Shown one piece after another: positions 41,776 through 53,353 of a stretch of 64,000 nt of DNA. Made by a program: the position numbers and the translations under genes. The DNA is taken from NCBI GenBank assembly GCA_039707655.1, contig CM077666.1:246356166-246420165 (forward strand). Direction: 5' to 3'. The notes below the pieces were generated by a model, which saw only the letters and a program-made list of their open reading frames with translations, had not been told where the DNA came from and did not search any database. Within the stretch, counting starts at the first letter, position 1. Every line of letters begins with the position of its first letter. Source of the stretch: Elymus sibiricus (taxonomy: Eukaryota; Streptophyta; Magnoliopsida; Poales; Poaceae).

Positions 41776-42235
41776 GGTAACATCCCCAGATCTCAACCCT
41801 GTCATTAAGCTAATTAAATAGCCATGTCATGATCATCCTTCTAAATAAATTTCATTTAGAGAATAATCCAACTTCAAATTTAAATTTTAAAATAAAGTCA
41901 AAATATTAATTATCCAAACAGCTAAACAAAATTGTCCCTAATATGTCATAAAATCCCCAAGCAACTGTAAAAATAGCACAAACTTCGTTGGATGCCCAAA
42001 TTGTCCCTGACAATTATTTTAAATGGTCCAGCTGCAAAATACTTGACCTTTGAAAATTTCTAAAAATGCTTAAACAATTCCAATGGCTCTGAAACTTTTT
42101 ATGCAACACCACAATGTTGTGCATGAATTATGTGCTAAGTATCCCATTCAACAAAAATCGTTTGATGCACTAACTAAATGCAAAACTACTGCTGTAAAAG
42201 AATAAAATAGAAAAGAACAAAACTACCTGTGGCTG
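41776..42235 (+). promoter_or_regulatory. AT-rich left part of the LTR-like element (candidate U3)
   Basis: This 460-bp AT-rich stretch has no sizeable open frame and ends abruptly at the GC-rich part near 42235. In an LTR read on the + strand this would be the U3/promoter position. It contains several A/T-rich stretches but no single TATA box that I would commit to. Promoter function is inferred from position only. Confidence 0.35.
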
Positions 42236-43180
42236 GGCCTTAGTCCACAGTGGAGACCCAGCCCACCTCCACCTCATCCCCCTCCTCTATGCAGAGACAG
42301 ATAGGTCGTGGCGCACATCCAGGGCGCCATGCCCGCGGATGGCCACCACGTCGCCCCCCTGAGCCTATACCTACGCCCCCGCGAAACCCTAGATCGCCCT
42401 CCTCCATCCCCCCTTGTTTCCCCATCATTTCCCCTTTCCTCTGGCTCGAATTCGAGCTCGCAAGATCACGCGGTGACCACTGCCTCACCATCGTTGCCGC
42501 GGCCACCGGTGTCTCCATCGCGCGGGAGGACGTCCAGGAGCTTCACCGTGCTCGACCGCATCCATACAGGGCATCGGAGCAAGGAGGGGTGTTGCGTAGC
42601 CGGCGCCGTCATCTCCTTCTTCATCCGGCCGTCGCCATCTTGCCGTCACCACCGCTGCTCCGGGCCACCCCGGCCTTCACCGAGGCCACCACCGGACCCG
42701 CGGTGAGCCCCTCCACCGGATCCACCCTTTCCCTGCCGCGCTGCCGCCGAGCTCCGCCCACCCCCGCTAGCCGCTGCTGCTCCTGTCTTCTTGCTGCCGA
42801 TGCTGTTGCCGCGGCTCCCGGCGCTACCGCTGCCTGCTGCTACTAACTATTGCCGCTGCTTCTTGCTCTGCCACTGCAGCTCCTCCTGCGCTGCCTGTTG
42901 TGCCGCTTCGCCCGCACCCAGCCGCGCGTGACCGCAGCCCAGCTGCTACGGCTTGCTGCGCCCGCTGCCGCGCTGCCCCGCTGCTCGCCCGTGGCCGCGC
43001 TCCCGCGTACGTCTGGGCCGCCCCTGCCGCGCCCCTTCGCCTCTGACCGCGCCCGCTGCCGGCCTCGCCCGCTTTCGGCCGGCCTCGCCACGCCCGCGCG
43101 CGCTGCTGTGCTGCTCCTGCTAAGCTGCTACTCTGCTATTACTGTAGCGCTTGCTAGCTTTCTACTGCTGCTGCTATTCT
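42236..43180. other. GC-rich, CpG-rich block inside the LTR-like element
   Basis: About 0.95 kb of strongly GC-rich sequence with many CpG lies between AT-rich flanks, and it contrasts with the CpG-poor satellite. It is rich in CTG/CCG/GCC runs that read as alanine, proline, arginine and cysteine in several frames on both strands, including an open frame at 42843-43091 (minus) and one at 42850-43182 (plus). No recognisable protein domain is present. Confidence 0.7.
42250..42846 (+). other. GC-rich open frame in the LTR-like element (198 codons)
   Basis: This frame starts with METQPTSTSSPSSMQRQ and is rich in proline, arginine, serine and, toward its end, alanine and cysteine. I see no domain, signal peptide or membrane segment. 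A second frame on the same strand (42308-42706) and one on the minus strand (42240-42518) are also open, which in a very GC-rich region is expected by chance. The segment has the look of a grass 5'-leader or first exon: it includes the box aaaccctag at 42384-42392. It may be transcribed leader sequence of the LTR rather than protein-coding. I do not assign a product. Confidence 0.25.
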
Positions 43181-44090
43181 GACCACCACATTTGACAACA
43201 ACGAAACAGCAACATAACAAGTCCTAACATAGATAAAAATTATATGAGCAGAAAGTAGACATAACAAGGTTCATTTATTCCATTGGACCAAATTCATATG
43301 ATGCAAGGATTAATTGCTATGAACCTTGCAAAATGCTACTTTCTGTTAAACAGAAAACAGATATAACACCATAGCTACTTTAGAGCAAGAAATGGACATG
43401 TTACAGGAACCCTTCATGGCATCAAATGGCATGGCATGAAAGTACACATGATGTAGTGCAAAACCTCTATAGGAAGCATCTCCATAGGAGTTATAGATCA
43501 ATGGCAATCATCAAGCAAACTTGGCAAATTTTAACAGTTTCTGCAGTTAACATCAGGAGGCACTGTGTAAGCAAAGTTTTCATCAAGAAAATTAATTCTA
43601 ATATGGATGAAAGTGATACTATCATGTAGATCACAGAAAAGTGCTCAAAATTGATATAAGGCACAAAGCCATAGGATGAACAGAACAATAGCTATAGCCT
43701 CCGAAAAACAGCTAAGTGATGTTTAAAACTGAGCAATCCTCAGATTTAGCAGAATTTTAGAAAATAGTAGAAACTTTGGAAAATCATATAAAATAAACTG
43801 TAACTCGGATGAAAATAATTTATATATGAAAAACGATCAGAAAAATATGACGATCCCGAATATGCACTCCGTTCAGCTGTCACGTGCCTCTATCATAGCG
43901 AACATGGAATCGTCCCCCTCTGTTTCATCTGTCCGAAATGCCAAACGCTGGGAAAACATTCCTGGATGTTTTCCCCCTTCACCTGTAACGTGTAGTACTA
44001 CGTTAGGTCACCCTAACATAGCTTTTTGGCATTGTCATGCTTTGTGATGTTTTTGTATGCTTGTATTTATCTGTTTCTTCCCCCTCCTCT
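43181..44090. other. AT-rich middle of the LTR-like element, nothing recognised
   Basis: About 0.9 kb with only short open frames and no recognisable protein similarity. It would lie within an intron if the splice-like signals on either side are used (inference). It ends in a pyrimidine-rich run just before the acceptor-like tag at 44098-44100. Confidence 0.4.
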
Positions 44091-44100
44091 TTTCCGGTAG

Positions 44101-44175
44101 GCCCCGATACCGCAGTAAGACCTGAGTACCACTACGACCACTTCCGAGGATCCTTATCGTCTGCAAAGCAACCAG
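44101..44175 (+). other. Possible small internal exon of the LTR transcript
   Basis: A pyrimidine-rich tract (about 44070-44096) ends in ccggtag, a good acceptor-like context. After it a 75-bp stretch stays open, reading PDTAVRPEYHYDHFRG and onward to SAKQP. It ends in accag followed by gcaag, which resembles a minor GC-type donor. The acidic and aromatic composition is reminiscent of short exons in transcribed grass LTR families, from memory. There is no direct evidence for splicing here. Confidence 0.3.
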
Positions 44176-44490
44176 GCAAGCAACCCCCCTTGACGCATGC
44201 CTATATCACCTATTCCTTCTCCCTCCTGCTTGCATTAGAAATTCCTACTGTTTTGTTTTATCCTATTCTGATGCATAGCCTGTTCTTGTAACCGTTATTG
44301 ATACCTGCCTGTTATCCTAAACTGCTTAGTATAGGTTGGATGGAGAACCATCTGGGCCCCTCTTCCTTGCTGTAGTTGCCCCGCTTTAGTACGTACTGGT
44401 GCCCCGATCAGCGTGATCGAACGGGCTGAGAACAGCACAACACCGCACACCCCCTAAGTTGCTCGTCCCTGTAGAGCTGGCATCGAGTGC

Positions 44491-44690
44491 CGAGGGTGAA
44501 TCCTCTTATCTCACTTCCGATGATGCCTCTGTAGAATAGCTATCAGGTTGTGTGTTACCGAGGGTGATTCCTCTTTCATCACTTCCGATAAAGCTTTCGT
44601 CGTACAACTCCTCGAGTGGGAATCCATCGAGGGTGATTCGTCGGATTCCTTCTCGATACTTTGGACACACAAATACCTTGACCTTTATTA
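44491..44690. repeat. Three degenerate ~68-bp tandem repeats in the LTR-like element
   Basis: The motif cgagggtgaatcctctt begins at 44491, recurs as cgagggtgattcctctt at 44559 and again as cgagggtgattcgtcgg at 44628, so the spacing is 68-69 bp. The first two also share cacttccgat about 20 bp further on, and the third retains a looser match. The repeats lie in a stretch without a convincing reading frame. Confidence 0.65.
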
Positions 44691-45689
44691 CAGGAGGGTC
44701 GACCCCGAGGGGTACCCGCAGGGGAAATGTGAAGTCGGGCTTGCCAGGCGGGCACCCGCGAGAGATTAATGTGGCGGAACGACAGGGCAGGCGGAGACCA
44801 CCCAGATCGATATCCATGTGTTTCCAAGTCGGAGCGACAGGTAGTCTGATCGTCTCTGCGAGTTACTAAACATGCTTAACGGATTTGGGTATTTGATCTG
44901 AGTGGGTCGTTGGCCCTATACGCACTACCACCACGTGGGATAATGGTTATGGGACCCTCTACGTTGTACGTTTCTCCCGAAAGCTCTTCAGATGTCACAG
45001 CTCAGAGATGCGGGCTGATCGTTGGGGTGGGCTGGTTACGTCACTGGTGTATTCAGTGTCGCGCCTGGGCCCCGACCAGCCACGTAACGTGCAGGAGTGC
45101 GAAGGGCGATGGCCCAAGACCCCTTCGTGCTTAGGATTTAGACCGGCGTGCTGACCTCTCTGCTGAGCCTAGGTAGGACGCTGCTTCGTGTCGATTACCC
45201 GAGGCCGGGTATTACCCAGCAAGTGTATCCGGCCAGATGTAATCGAGCGTGCTGGGTAACAGTAGTGCACCCCTGCAGGGAAGTTATCTATTTGAATAGC
45301 CGTGTCCACGGTAACAGGACGCTCAGTGTTGTATCCCGATCTACTACTACTTGAATTGGATACATGTTAAATAATTATAAGCTCCGGGATCGCTTTCTCA
45401 CAGGGAGTCGAGGAAGGATCTCTGGGCTTGCTCCAACATGCTTGTAAATTTATAATATGCTAATCTACACTCTTCTAATGCTGCAAGATTGTTTCAAGAT
45501 GCTAGTCTTCGATAGGCTAGGCTTTTCCCCCTCTATTCTGGCATTCTGCAGTTCAGTCCAAAGATATAGCCCCATCCCTTTGATACCGATGCATACTTAG
45601 CATAGATCTCATGTCAGTCTTGCGAGTACTTTGGATGAGTACTCACGGTTGCTTTGCTTCCCCTTTTTCCCCATACCCGAATGATGTGA
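44691..45689. other. Mixed-composition part of the LTR-like element, no gene recognised
   Basis: About 1 kb of moderately GC-rich sequence. It has several overlapping short open frames on both strands (for example 44910-45134 and 45148-45354), none with a recognisable domain. A phrase near 45630-45660, gagtactcacggttgc, is one I associate with transcribed grass LTR families, but I cannot verify it here. Confidence 0.4.
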
Positions 45690-45791
45690 TCAGACGATGG
45701 AGCCCAGGAGCCAGACGCCACCGCAGATGCTTACTACCAGGAGAGTCCCGGAGGCACGTACTACTGGATTGAGCCAGCCGACCAGGAGTAG
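45690..45791 (+). other. Candidate 3' exon of the LTR transcript
   Basis: Following the pyrimidine-rich ttccccctttttcccc-like stretch and an acceptor-like tgatcag (45687-45693), the frame is open to a TAG at 45789-45791. The predicted peptide begins SDDGAQEPDATAD and ends TYYWIEPADQE. It is acidic and tyrosine-containing, unlike the proline/arginine-rich frames upstream. An in-frame TGA at 45687-45689 rules out an unspliced extension to the left. An overlapping frame starts at ATG 45697 (MEPRSQTPPQ...) and is less convincing. I recall similar peptide ends in transcribed LTRs of grasses. That recollection is not a database result. Confidence 0.35.
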
Positions 45792-45954
45792 TTAGGAGGC
45801 TCCCAGGCAGGAGGCCCGCGCCTTTTCGATCTGTGTTGTTGTTTTGCCCCGCCTGTTAGGGCATGTCTATTTTATTTTTATATCTGTACTCAGATATCTG
45901 ATGCTTCCGCTGATGCTTGTATGACAGCGAGCTTATGTATTCGAGCCCTCGAGG

Positions 45955-46020
45955 CCCCTGGCTTGTAATATAAAGCTTGTATTATTTTATTTGTGTTTAG
46001 AGTTGTGTTGTGATATCTTC
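45955..46020 (+). terminator. Polyadenylation-like region near the right end of the element
   Basis: The stretch has taatataaag followed by a T/G-rich run (tttatttgtgtttagagttg), the usual arrangement of a plant near-upstream element and downstream U/GU-rich sequence. It lies about 170 bp after the candidate stop codon and about 90-130 bp before the right end. If used, transcripts would end inside the LTR. Confidence 0.3.
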
Positions 46021-46091
46021 CCGTGAGTCCTTATGCTTGATCGTGTGCATTTGCGTGTATGATTAGTGCACGGTCGAGCAGGGGCGTCACA

Positions 46092-46096
46092 ACCAC
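46092..46096. repeat. Target-site duplication, right (accac)
   Basis: This is the right copy of the 5-bp duplication, directly followed by aaacttt, which continues the interrupted monomer in register. Confidence 0.92.
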
Positions 46097-46142
46097 AAAC
46101 TTTAAAAAAAACCTTCACAAACTGACCAATCTCCGATGAAGA

Positions 46143-46799
46143 TCAATGACTTTCAACCAAGATGACCATCACCATGAGCATCTTCAAGGCATAGTAAATG
46201 ATCACATCACCATTTCTCGAAATATGAAGGGTGTTAAGATTGTGAGCAATAATTCCACAAAAAGATTGAAGATTTGGTTAAAAATAATAATTTTCCATTT
46301 TTCTAGTGCTATGCATGACTTTTTTTGTGAAGCAAGTGCCATAAATAAGATTGTAAATCGTGCCCTTACAATTTTCTCCTAAAGTATACCACATGGGATG
46401 CCAACTGCCAATTTTTCATGAATTTCAGAGTGATATTTCCATATTTCATTGATTTATTGAATTTCTGGCGATTTACATCAAGTAATTCAAATTTGAACTG
46501 CAAGTGTGCTCTAGTTTGGTCCAAATAAATTCTGGAAAATCATTTTTATCTTCCACATTAGGAATGTAGGAAGTATCCACAAAGAAAACTCCGTTACCCA
46601 CCCATTATATATGATTACTCATCCATGCAATTTTGACAACACATCGAAAGAATTAAAGAAAATGAAAAAAGGCTCAAAAATTGAAATCCTTTTGCATGGA
46701 GGCCTCTTATGTGCAATGGCTTGTGGGAAAAATAATAAACTGACAATAGCACAAACTTTTTAAAAATACCTTGACAGACTGACCTTTCTCCTATGAAGA
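46143..46799. repeat. Representative ~656-bp satellite monomer
   Basis: This is one full monomer (657 bp), used here to describe the anatomy shared by all copies. I set its start at the landmark tcaatgactttcaaccaag. In order it contains: the landmark; catcaccattt near +60; aataattccacaaaaagatt near +105; an A-tract near +145; atgcatgac near +168; gattgtaaatcgtgccc near +205; agtataccacatgggatgcc near +240; a 12-bp palindrome ttcaaatttgaa near +345; ccttccacattaggaatg near +405; cattatatatgattac near +460; a gaggcctc palindrome near +555; and ataaactgacaataccac near +595. Successive landmarks are 650-658 bp apart in intact copies. Base composition is AT-rich with few CpG. I do not recognise it as a named satellite. 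Orientation is uniform across the window, including on both sides of the insertion. Confidence 0.93.
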
Positions 46800-49700
46800 T
46801 CAATGACTTTCAACCAAGAGGACCATGATCATGAGCATCTTCATGGCAAAGTACATGATAACATCACTATTTTTGGAAATAACTAGGGTGTTAACATTGT
46901 GAGCAATATATCCACAAAAAGATTGAAGATTTGGTTTAAAAAACTAATTTTCCATTTTTCGAGTGACATGCATGACTTTTTTTGTGAAGCAAGTGCCATA
47001 AATAAGATTGTAAATTGTGCCCTTACAATTTTGTCCTAAAGTATACCACATGGGATGCCAACTGCCAATTTTTCATGAATTTCAGAGTGATATTGCCATA
47101 TTTCATAAATTTATTGAATTTCTGGTGATTTACATCAAGTAATTCAAATTTGAACTACAAGTGTGCTCTAGTTTGGTCCAATAAACTCTGAAAAATCATT
47201 TTCACCTTCCACATTAGGAATGTAGGCAGTATCCACAAAGAAAACTCAGTTACCAACCCATTATATATGATTACTCATCCATGCAATTTTGACAACACAT
47301 CAAAAGAAATTAAAGAAAATGAAAAAAAGGCTCAAAAATTGAAATCCTTTTCCATGGAGGCCTATTATGTCGAATGGCTTGTGGGAAAAATAATAGTCTG
47401 ACAATACCACAAACTAAAAAAAACATTCACAAACTGACCTATCTCCTATGAGGATCAATGACTTTCAACCAAGATGACCATGACCATGAGCATCTTCATG
47501 TCATAGTACATAATAGCATCACCATTTTTCGAAATAACAAGGGTGTTAACATTGTGGGCAATAATTCCACAAAAAGATTGAAGATTTGGTTAAACAAATA
47601 TTTTTCCATTTTTCTAGTGAGATGCATGACTTTTTTGTGAAGCAAGTGTCATAAATAAGATTGTAAATCATGCCATCACAATTTTGTCCTAAAGTATACC
47701 ACATGGGATGCCAACTGCCAATTTTTCTTGCATTTCAGAGTGATATTGCCATAGTTGATTGATTGATTGACTTTCTGGCGATTTACATCAAGTAATTCAA
47801 ATTTGAACTGCAAGTGTGCTCTAGTTTGGTCCAATAAATTCCGAAAAATCATTTTCACCTTCCACGTTAGGAATGTACGCAGTATCCACAAACAAAACTC
47901 ATTACCCAACCATTATATATGATTACTCATCCATGCAATTTTGACAACACATCGAAAGAAATAAAAGAAAATGAAAAAAGGCTCAAAAATTGCAATCCTT
48001 TTGCATGGAGGCCTCTTATGTGCAATGGCTTGTGGGAAAAAAAATAAACTGACAATACCACAAACTTTTAAAAAAACTTCACAAACTGACATATCTCCAA
48101 TGGAGATCAATGACTTTCAACCAAGAGGACCATGACCATGAGCATCTTCATGGCAAAGTACATGATAACATCACTATTTTTGGAAATAACTAGGGTGTTA
48201 ACATTGTCAGCAATAATTCCACAAAAAGATTGAAGATTTGGTTTAAAAAACTAATTTTCCATTTTTCTAGTGCCATGCATGACTTTTTTTGTGAAGCAAG
48301 TGCCATAAATAAGATTGTAAATTGTGCCCTTTCAATTTTGTCCTAAAGTATACAACATGGGATGCCAACTGCCAAATTTTCATGAATTTCAGAGTGATAT
48401 TGCCATATTTCATAGATTTATTGAATTTCTGGTGATTTACATCAAGTAATTCAAATTTGAACTACAAGTGTGCTCTAGTTTGGTCCAATAAACTATGAAA
48501 AATCATTTTCACCTTCCACATTAGGAATCTAGGCAGTATCCACAAAGAAAACTCAGTTACCAACCCATTATATATGATTACTCATCCATGCAATTTTGAC
48601 AACACATCAAAAGAAATAAAAGAAAATGAAAAAAGGCTCAAAAATTGAAATCCTTTTGCATGGAGGCCTCTTATGTGCAATGGCTTGTGGGAAACAAAAT
48701 AAACTGACAATACCACAAAGTTTTAAAAAAACTTCACAAACTGACCTATCTCCAATGAAGATCAATGACTTTCAACCAAGAGGACCATGACCATGAGCAT
48801 CTTCATGGCAAAGTACATGATAACATCACTATTTTTGGAAATAACTAGGGTGTTAACATTGTCAGCAATAATTCCACAAAAAGATTGAAGATTTGGTTTA
48901 AAAAACTAATTTTCCATTTTTCTAGTGCCATGCATGACTTTTTTTGTGAAGCAAGTGCCATAAATAAGATTGTAAATTGTGCCCTTTCAATTTTGTCCTA
49001 AAGTATACCACATGGGATGCCAACTGCCAATTTTTCATGAATTTCAGAGTGATATTGCCATATTTCATAGATTTATTGAATTTCTGGTGATTTACATCAA
49101 GTAATTCAAATTTGAACTACAAGTGTGCTCTAGTTTGGTCCAATAAACTCTGAAAAATCATTTTCACCTTCCACATTAGGAATGTAGGCAGTATCCACAA
49201 AGAAAACTCACTTACCAACCCATTATATATGATTACTCATCCATGCAATTTTGACAACACATCAAAAAAAATTAAAGAAAATGAAAAAAGGCTCAAAAAT
49301 TGAAATCCTTTTGCATGGAGGCCTATTATGTCGAATGGCTTGTGGGAAAAATAATAATCTGACAATACCACAAACTTAAAAAAAAACCTTCACAAACTGA
49401 CCTATCTCCTATGAGGATCAATGACTTTCAACCAAGATGACCATGACCATGAGCATCTTCATGTCATAGTACATAATAACATCACCATTTTTCGAAATAA
49501 CAAGGGTGTTAAGATTGTGAGGAATAATTCCATAAAAAGATTGAAGATTTGGTTAAAAAAATATTTTTCCATTTTTCTAGTAAGATGCATGACTTTTTTG
49601 TGAAGCAAGTGTCATAAATAAGATTGTAAATCATGCCATCACAATTTGTCCTAAAGTATACCACATGGGATGCCAACTGCCAATTTTTCATGAATTTCAG

Positions 49701-50727
49701 AGTGATATTGCCATAGTTCATTGATTGATTGAATTTCTGGTGATTTACATCAAGTAATTCAAATTTGAACTACAAGTGTGCTCCAGTTTGCTCCAATAAA
49801 TTCCGAAAAATCATTTTCACCTTCCACGTTAGGAATGTACGCAGTATCCACAAACAAAACTCAATTACCCAACCATTATATATGATTACTCATCCATGCA
49901 ATTTTAACAACACATCGAAAGAAATTAAAGAAAATGAAAAAAGGCTCAAAAATTGAAATCCTTTTGCATGGAGGCCTCTTATGTGCAATGGCTTGTGGAA
50001 AAAAAAATAAACTGACAATACCACAAACTTTTAAAAAACCTTCCCAGACTGACCTATCTCCAATCAAGATCAATGACTTTCAACCAAGAGGACCATGACC
50101 ATGAGCATCTTCATGGCAAAGTACATGATAACATCACTATTTTTGGAAATAACTAGGGTGTTAACATTGTGAGCAATAATTCCACAAAAAGATTGAAGAT
50201 TTGGTTTAAAAAACTAATTTTCCATTTTTCTAGTGCCATGCATGACTTTTTTTGTGAAGCAAGTGCCATAAATAAGATTGTAAATTGTGCCCTTTCAATT
50301 TTGTCCTAAAGTATACCACATGGGATGCCAACTGCCAATTTTTCATGAATTTCAGAGTGATATTGCCATATTTCATAGATTTATTGAATTTCTGGTGATT
50401 TACATCAAGTAATTCAAATTTGAACTGCAAGTGTCCTCTAGTTTGGTCCAAATAAATTCTGGAAAATCATTTTTATCTTCCACATTAGGAATGTAGGATG
50501 TATCCACAAAGAAAACTCAGTTACCCACCCATTATATATGATTACTCATCCATGCAATTTTAACAACACATCGAAAGAAATTAAAGAAAATGAAAAAAGG
50601 CTCAAAAATTGAAATACTTTTGCATGGAGGCCTCTTATGTGCAATGGCTTGTGGGAAAAATAATAAATTGACAATACCACAAACTTTAAAAAAAAACCTT
50701 CACAGACTGACCTCTCTCCTATGAAGA
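46800..50727. repeat. Satellite array, higher-order repeat D (3-mer, ~1,963 bp, two copies)
   Basis: Landmarks at 46800, 47455, 48107, 48762, 49418 and 50070 show an offset of 1,962-1,963 bp between corresponding monomers (46800/48762, 47455/49418, 48107/50070). The monomers at 46800, 48107, 48762 and 50070 are all of one type (catcactattttt, aactaggg, aaaaaactaatttt, catagattt or cataaattt). The monomers at 47455 and 49418 share catcttcatgtcatagtacataata and gatgcatgac. Several CpG positions are lost here, with ctggtgattt and acatcaaaag. Confidence 0.83.
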
Positions 50728-53030
50728 TCAATGAGTTTCAACCAAAAGGACCATGACCATGAGCATCTTCATGGCATAGTACATGATAGCATCACCATTT
50801 TTGGAAATAACAAGGGTGTTAACATTGTGAGCAATAATTCCACAAAAAGTTTGTAGATTTGTTTAAAAAATAATAATTTTCCATTTTTCTAGTGCTATGC
50901 ATGAATTTTTTGTGAAGCAAGTGCCATAAATAAGATTGTAAATCGTGCCCTTACAATATTCTCCCAAAGTATACCACATGGGATGCTAACTGCCATTTTT
51001 TCATGAATTTCAGAGTGATATTGCCATAGTTCATTGATTTATTGAATTTCTAGCGATTTACATCAAGTAATTCAAATTTGAACTACAAGTGTGCTCTAGT
51101 TTGGTCCAATAAATTCTGAAAAATCATTTTCACCTTCCACGTTAGGAATGTACGCTGTATCCACAAAGAAAACTCAATTACCCAACCATTATATATGATT
51201 ACTCATCCATGCAATTTTAACAACACATCGAAAGAAATTAAAGAAAATGAAAAAAGGCTCAAAAATTGAAATCCTTTTGCATGGAGGCCTCTTATGTGCA
51301 ATGGCTTGTGGGAAAAATAATAAACTGACAATACCACAAACTTTTAAAAAAACCTTCACAAACTGACCAATCTCCGACGAAGATCAATGACTTTCAACCA
51401 AGATGACCATCACCATGAGCATCTTCATGGAATAGTACATGATAACACCACTATTTTTGGAAATAACAAGGGTGTTAACATTGTGAGCAATAATTCCACA
51501 AAAAGATTGAAGATTTGGTAAAAAAAATTAATTTTCCAATTTTCTAGTGCTATGCATGACTTTTTTTGTGAAGCAATTGCCATAAACAAGATTGTAAATT
51601 GTGCTCTCACAATTTTGTCCTAAAGTATTCCACATGGGATGCCAACTGCCAATTTTTCATGAATTTCAGAGTGATATTGCCATATTTCATAGATTTATTG
51701 AATTTCTGGTGATAAATAACAAGTAATTCAAATTTGAACTGCAAGTGTGCTCTAGTTTGGTCCAATAAATTATGAAAAATCATTTTCACCTTCCACGTTA
51801 GGAATGTACGCAGTATCCACAAAGAAAACTCAATTAGTCAACCATTATATATGATTACTCATGCATGCAATTTTGATAACACATCGAAAGAAATTAAAGA
51901 AAATGACAAAACGTTCAAAAATTGAAATCCTTTTGCATGGAGGCCTCTTACGTGCAATGGTTGTGGGAAAAATAATAAACTGACAATACCACAAACTTTA
52001 AAAAAAAACCTTCACAGACTGACCTATCTCCGATGAAGATCAATGACTTTCAACCAAGATGACCATCACCATGAGCATCTTCATGGCATAGTACATGATA
52101 ACATCACCATTTTTGGAAATAAGAAGGGTGTTAACATTGTGAGCAATAATTCCGCAAAAAGGTTGAAGTTTTGGTTAAAAATAATAATTTTCCATTTTTC
52201 TAGTGCCATGCATTACTTTTTTTGTGAAGCAAGTGCCATAAATAAGATTGTAAATCGTGCCCTTACAATTTTGTCCTAAAGTATACCACATGGGATGCCA
52301 ACTGCCAATTTTTCATGAATTTCAGAGTGATATTGCCATATTTCATTGATTTATTGAATTTCTGGCGATTTACATCAAGTAATTCAAATTTGAACTGCAA
52401 GTGTGCTGTAGTTTGGTCCAAATAAATTCTGAAAAATCATTTTTACCTACCACATTAGGAATGTAGGCAGTATCCACAAAGAAAACCCAGTTACCCACCC
52501 ATTATATATGATTACTCATCCATGCAATTTTGATAAAACATCGAAAGAAATTAAAGAAAATGAAAAAAGGCTGAAAAATTGAAATCCTTTTGCATGGAGG
52601 CCTCTTATGTGCAATGAATTGTGGGAAAAATAATATACTGACAATACCACAAACTTTTTAAAAAAACCTTCCCAGACTGACCTTTCTCCGATGAAGATCA
52701 TTGACTTTCAACCAAGATGACCATCACCATGAGCATCTTCAAGGCATAGTACATGATAACATCACTATTTTTGGAAATAACAAGGGTGTTAACATTGTGA
52801 GCAATGATTCCACAAAAAGGTTGAAGATTTGGTTAAAAAAATTATTTTTCCATTTTTCTAGTGCTATGCATGACTTTTTTTGTGAAGCAAGTGCCATAAA
52901 TAAGATTGTAAATCGTGCCCTTACAATTTTCTCCTAAAGTATACCACATGGGATGCCAACTGCCAATTTTTCATGAATTTCAGAGTGATATTGCCATATT
53001 TCATTGATTTATTGAATTTCTGGCGATTTA
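50728..53030. repeat. Diverged satellite monomers without clear higher-order structure
   Basis: Monomers start at 50728, 51384, 52040 and 52698 (spacings 656-658 bp). Each carries scattered private changes, such as gtttgtagatttg and ttctcccaaag in the first and gataaataacaagtaatt in the second. None pairs with an adjacent monomer as a recent duplicate. Confidence 0.85.
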
Positions 53031-53353
53031 CATCAAGAAATTCAAATTTGAACTGCAAGTTTTGTCTCGTTTGGTCCTAATAAATTCTGAAAAATCATTT
53101 TTATCTTTCGCATTAGGAATGTAGGAAGTATCCACAAAGAAAACTCAGTTACCCACCCATTATATATGATTACTCATCCATGCAATTTTGACAACACATC
53201 GAAAGAAATTAAAGAAAAAGAAAAAAGGCTCAAAAATTGAAATCCTTTTGCATGGAGGCCTCTTATGTGCAATGGCTTTGGGAAAAATAATAAACTGACA
53301 ATACCGCAAACTTTTAAAAAAACCTTCACAAACTGACTTATCTCCGATGAAGA

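Larger units (their letters stand above)
41776..46091 (+). mobile_element. LTR-like insertion, probable solo LTR of a large-LTR retroelement
   Basis: The element is 4,316 bp long and is bounded by a 5-bp target duplication. Its right end is gggcgtcaca. Its left end is ggtaacatccc, which would fit a canonical tgtaacatccc with one substitution in the first base. The ends are short imperfect inversions of each other (TGTnAC...), as in LTRs that start TG and end CA. Neither end sequence recurs inside, so it is not an element with two LTRs. I see no gag, protease, reverse transcriptase, RNase H or integrase reading frame. A 5-bp duplication argues against hAT, Mutator, CACTA and Harbinger transposons. 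The most economical reading is a solo LTR of a Ty3/gypsy-type or LARD-like element. A non-autonomous unit is the alternative. The + strand is the likely sense strand, from the splice-like signals and the polyadenylation-like region near the right end. Confidence 0.78.
46092..46799. repeat. Satellite resumes right of the insertion
   Basis: The remainder of the interrupted monomer (46097-46142) and one further full monomer (46143-46799) continue in the same orientation and register as the left side. No bases are lost apart from the 5-bp duplication. Confidence 0.92.

Noticed and set aside
42384..42392. aaaccctag as telomeric repeat
   Set aside because: It is a single copy in a GC-rich leader-like region, a common promoter/leader element (telo-box) in plants. 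There is no tandem telomere array in the window.
42236..43180. GC-rich block as a captured host gene or bacterial contamination
   Set aside because: It lies inside the element with no boundaries of its own. Its composition is typical of grass GC-rich leaders, and no domain or intron-exon structure points to a particular gene.
44506..44817. Open frames on both strands around 44.5-44.9 kb (up to 105 codons) as possible retroelement proteins
   Set aside because: None contains gag zinc-knuckle, protease, reverse transcriptase or integrase motifs. They overlap each other on opposite strands and lie over the degenerate tandem repeats.
41776..46091. Interpretation of the insertion as a DNA transposon with terminal inverted repeats
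   Set aside because: End similarity is only a few bases and imperfect, the target duplication is 5 bp, and no transposase frame is visible. An LTR explains TG-type and CA ends better.
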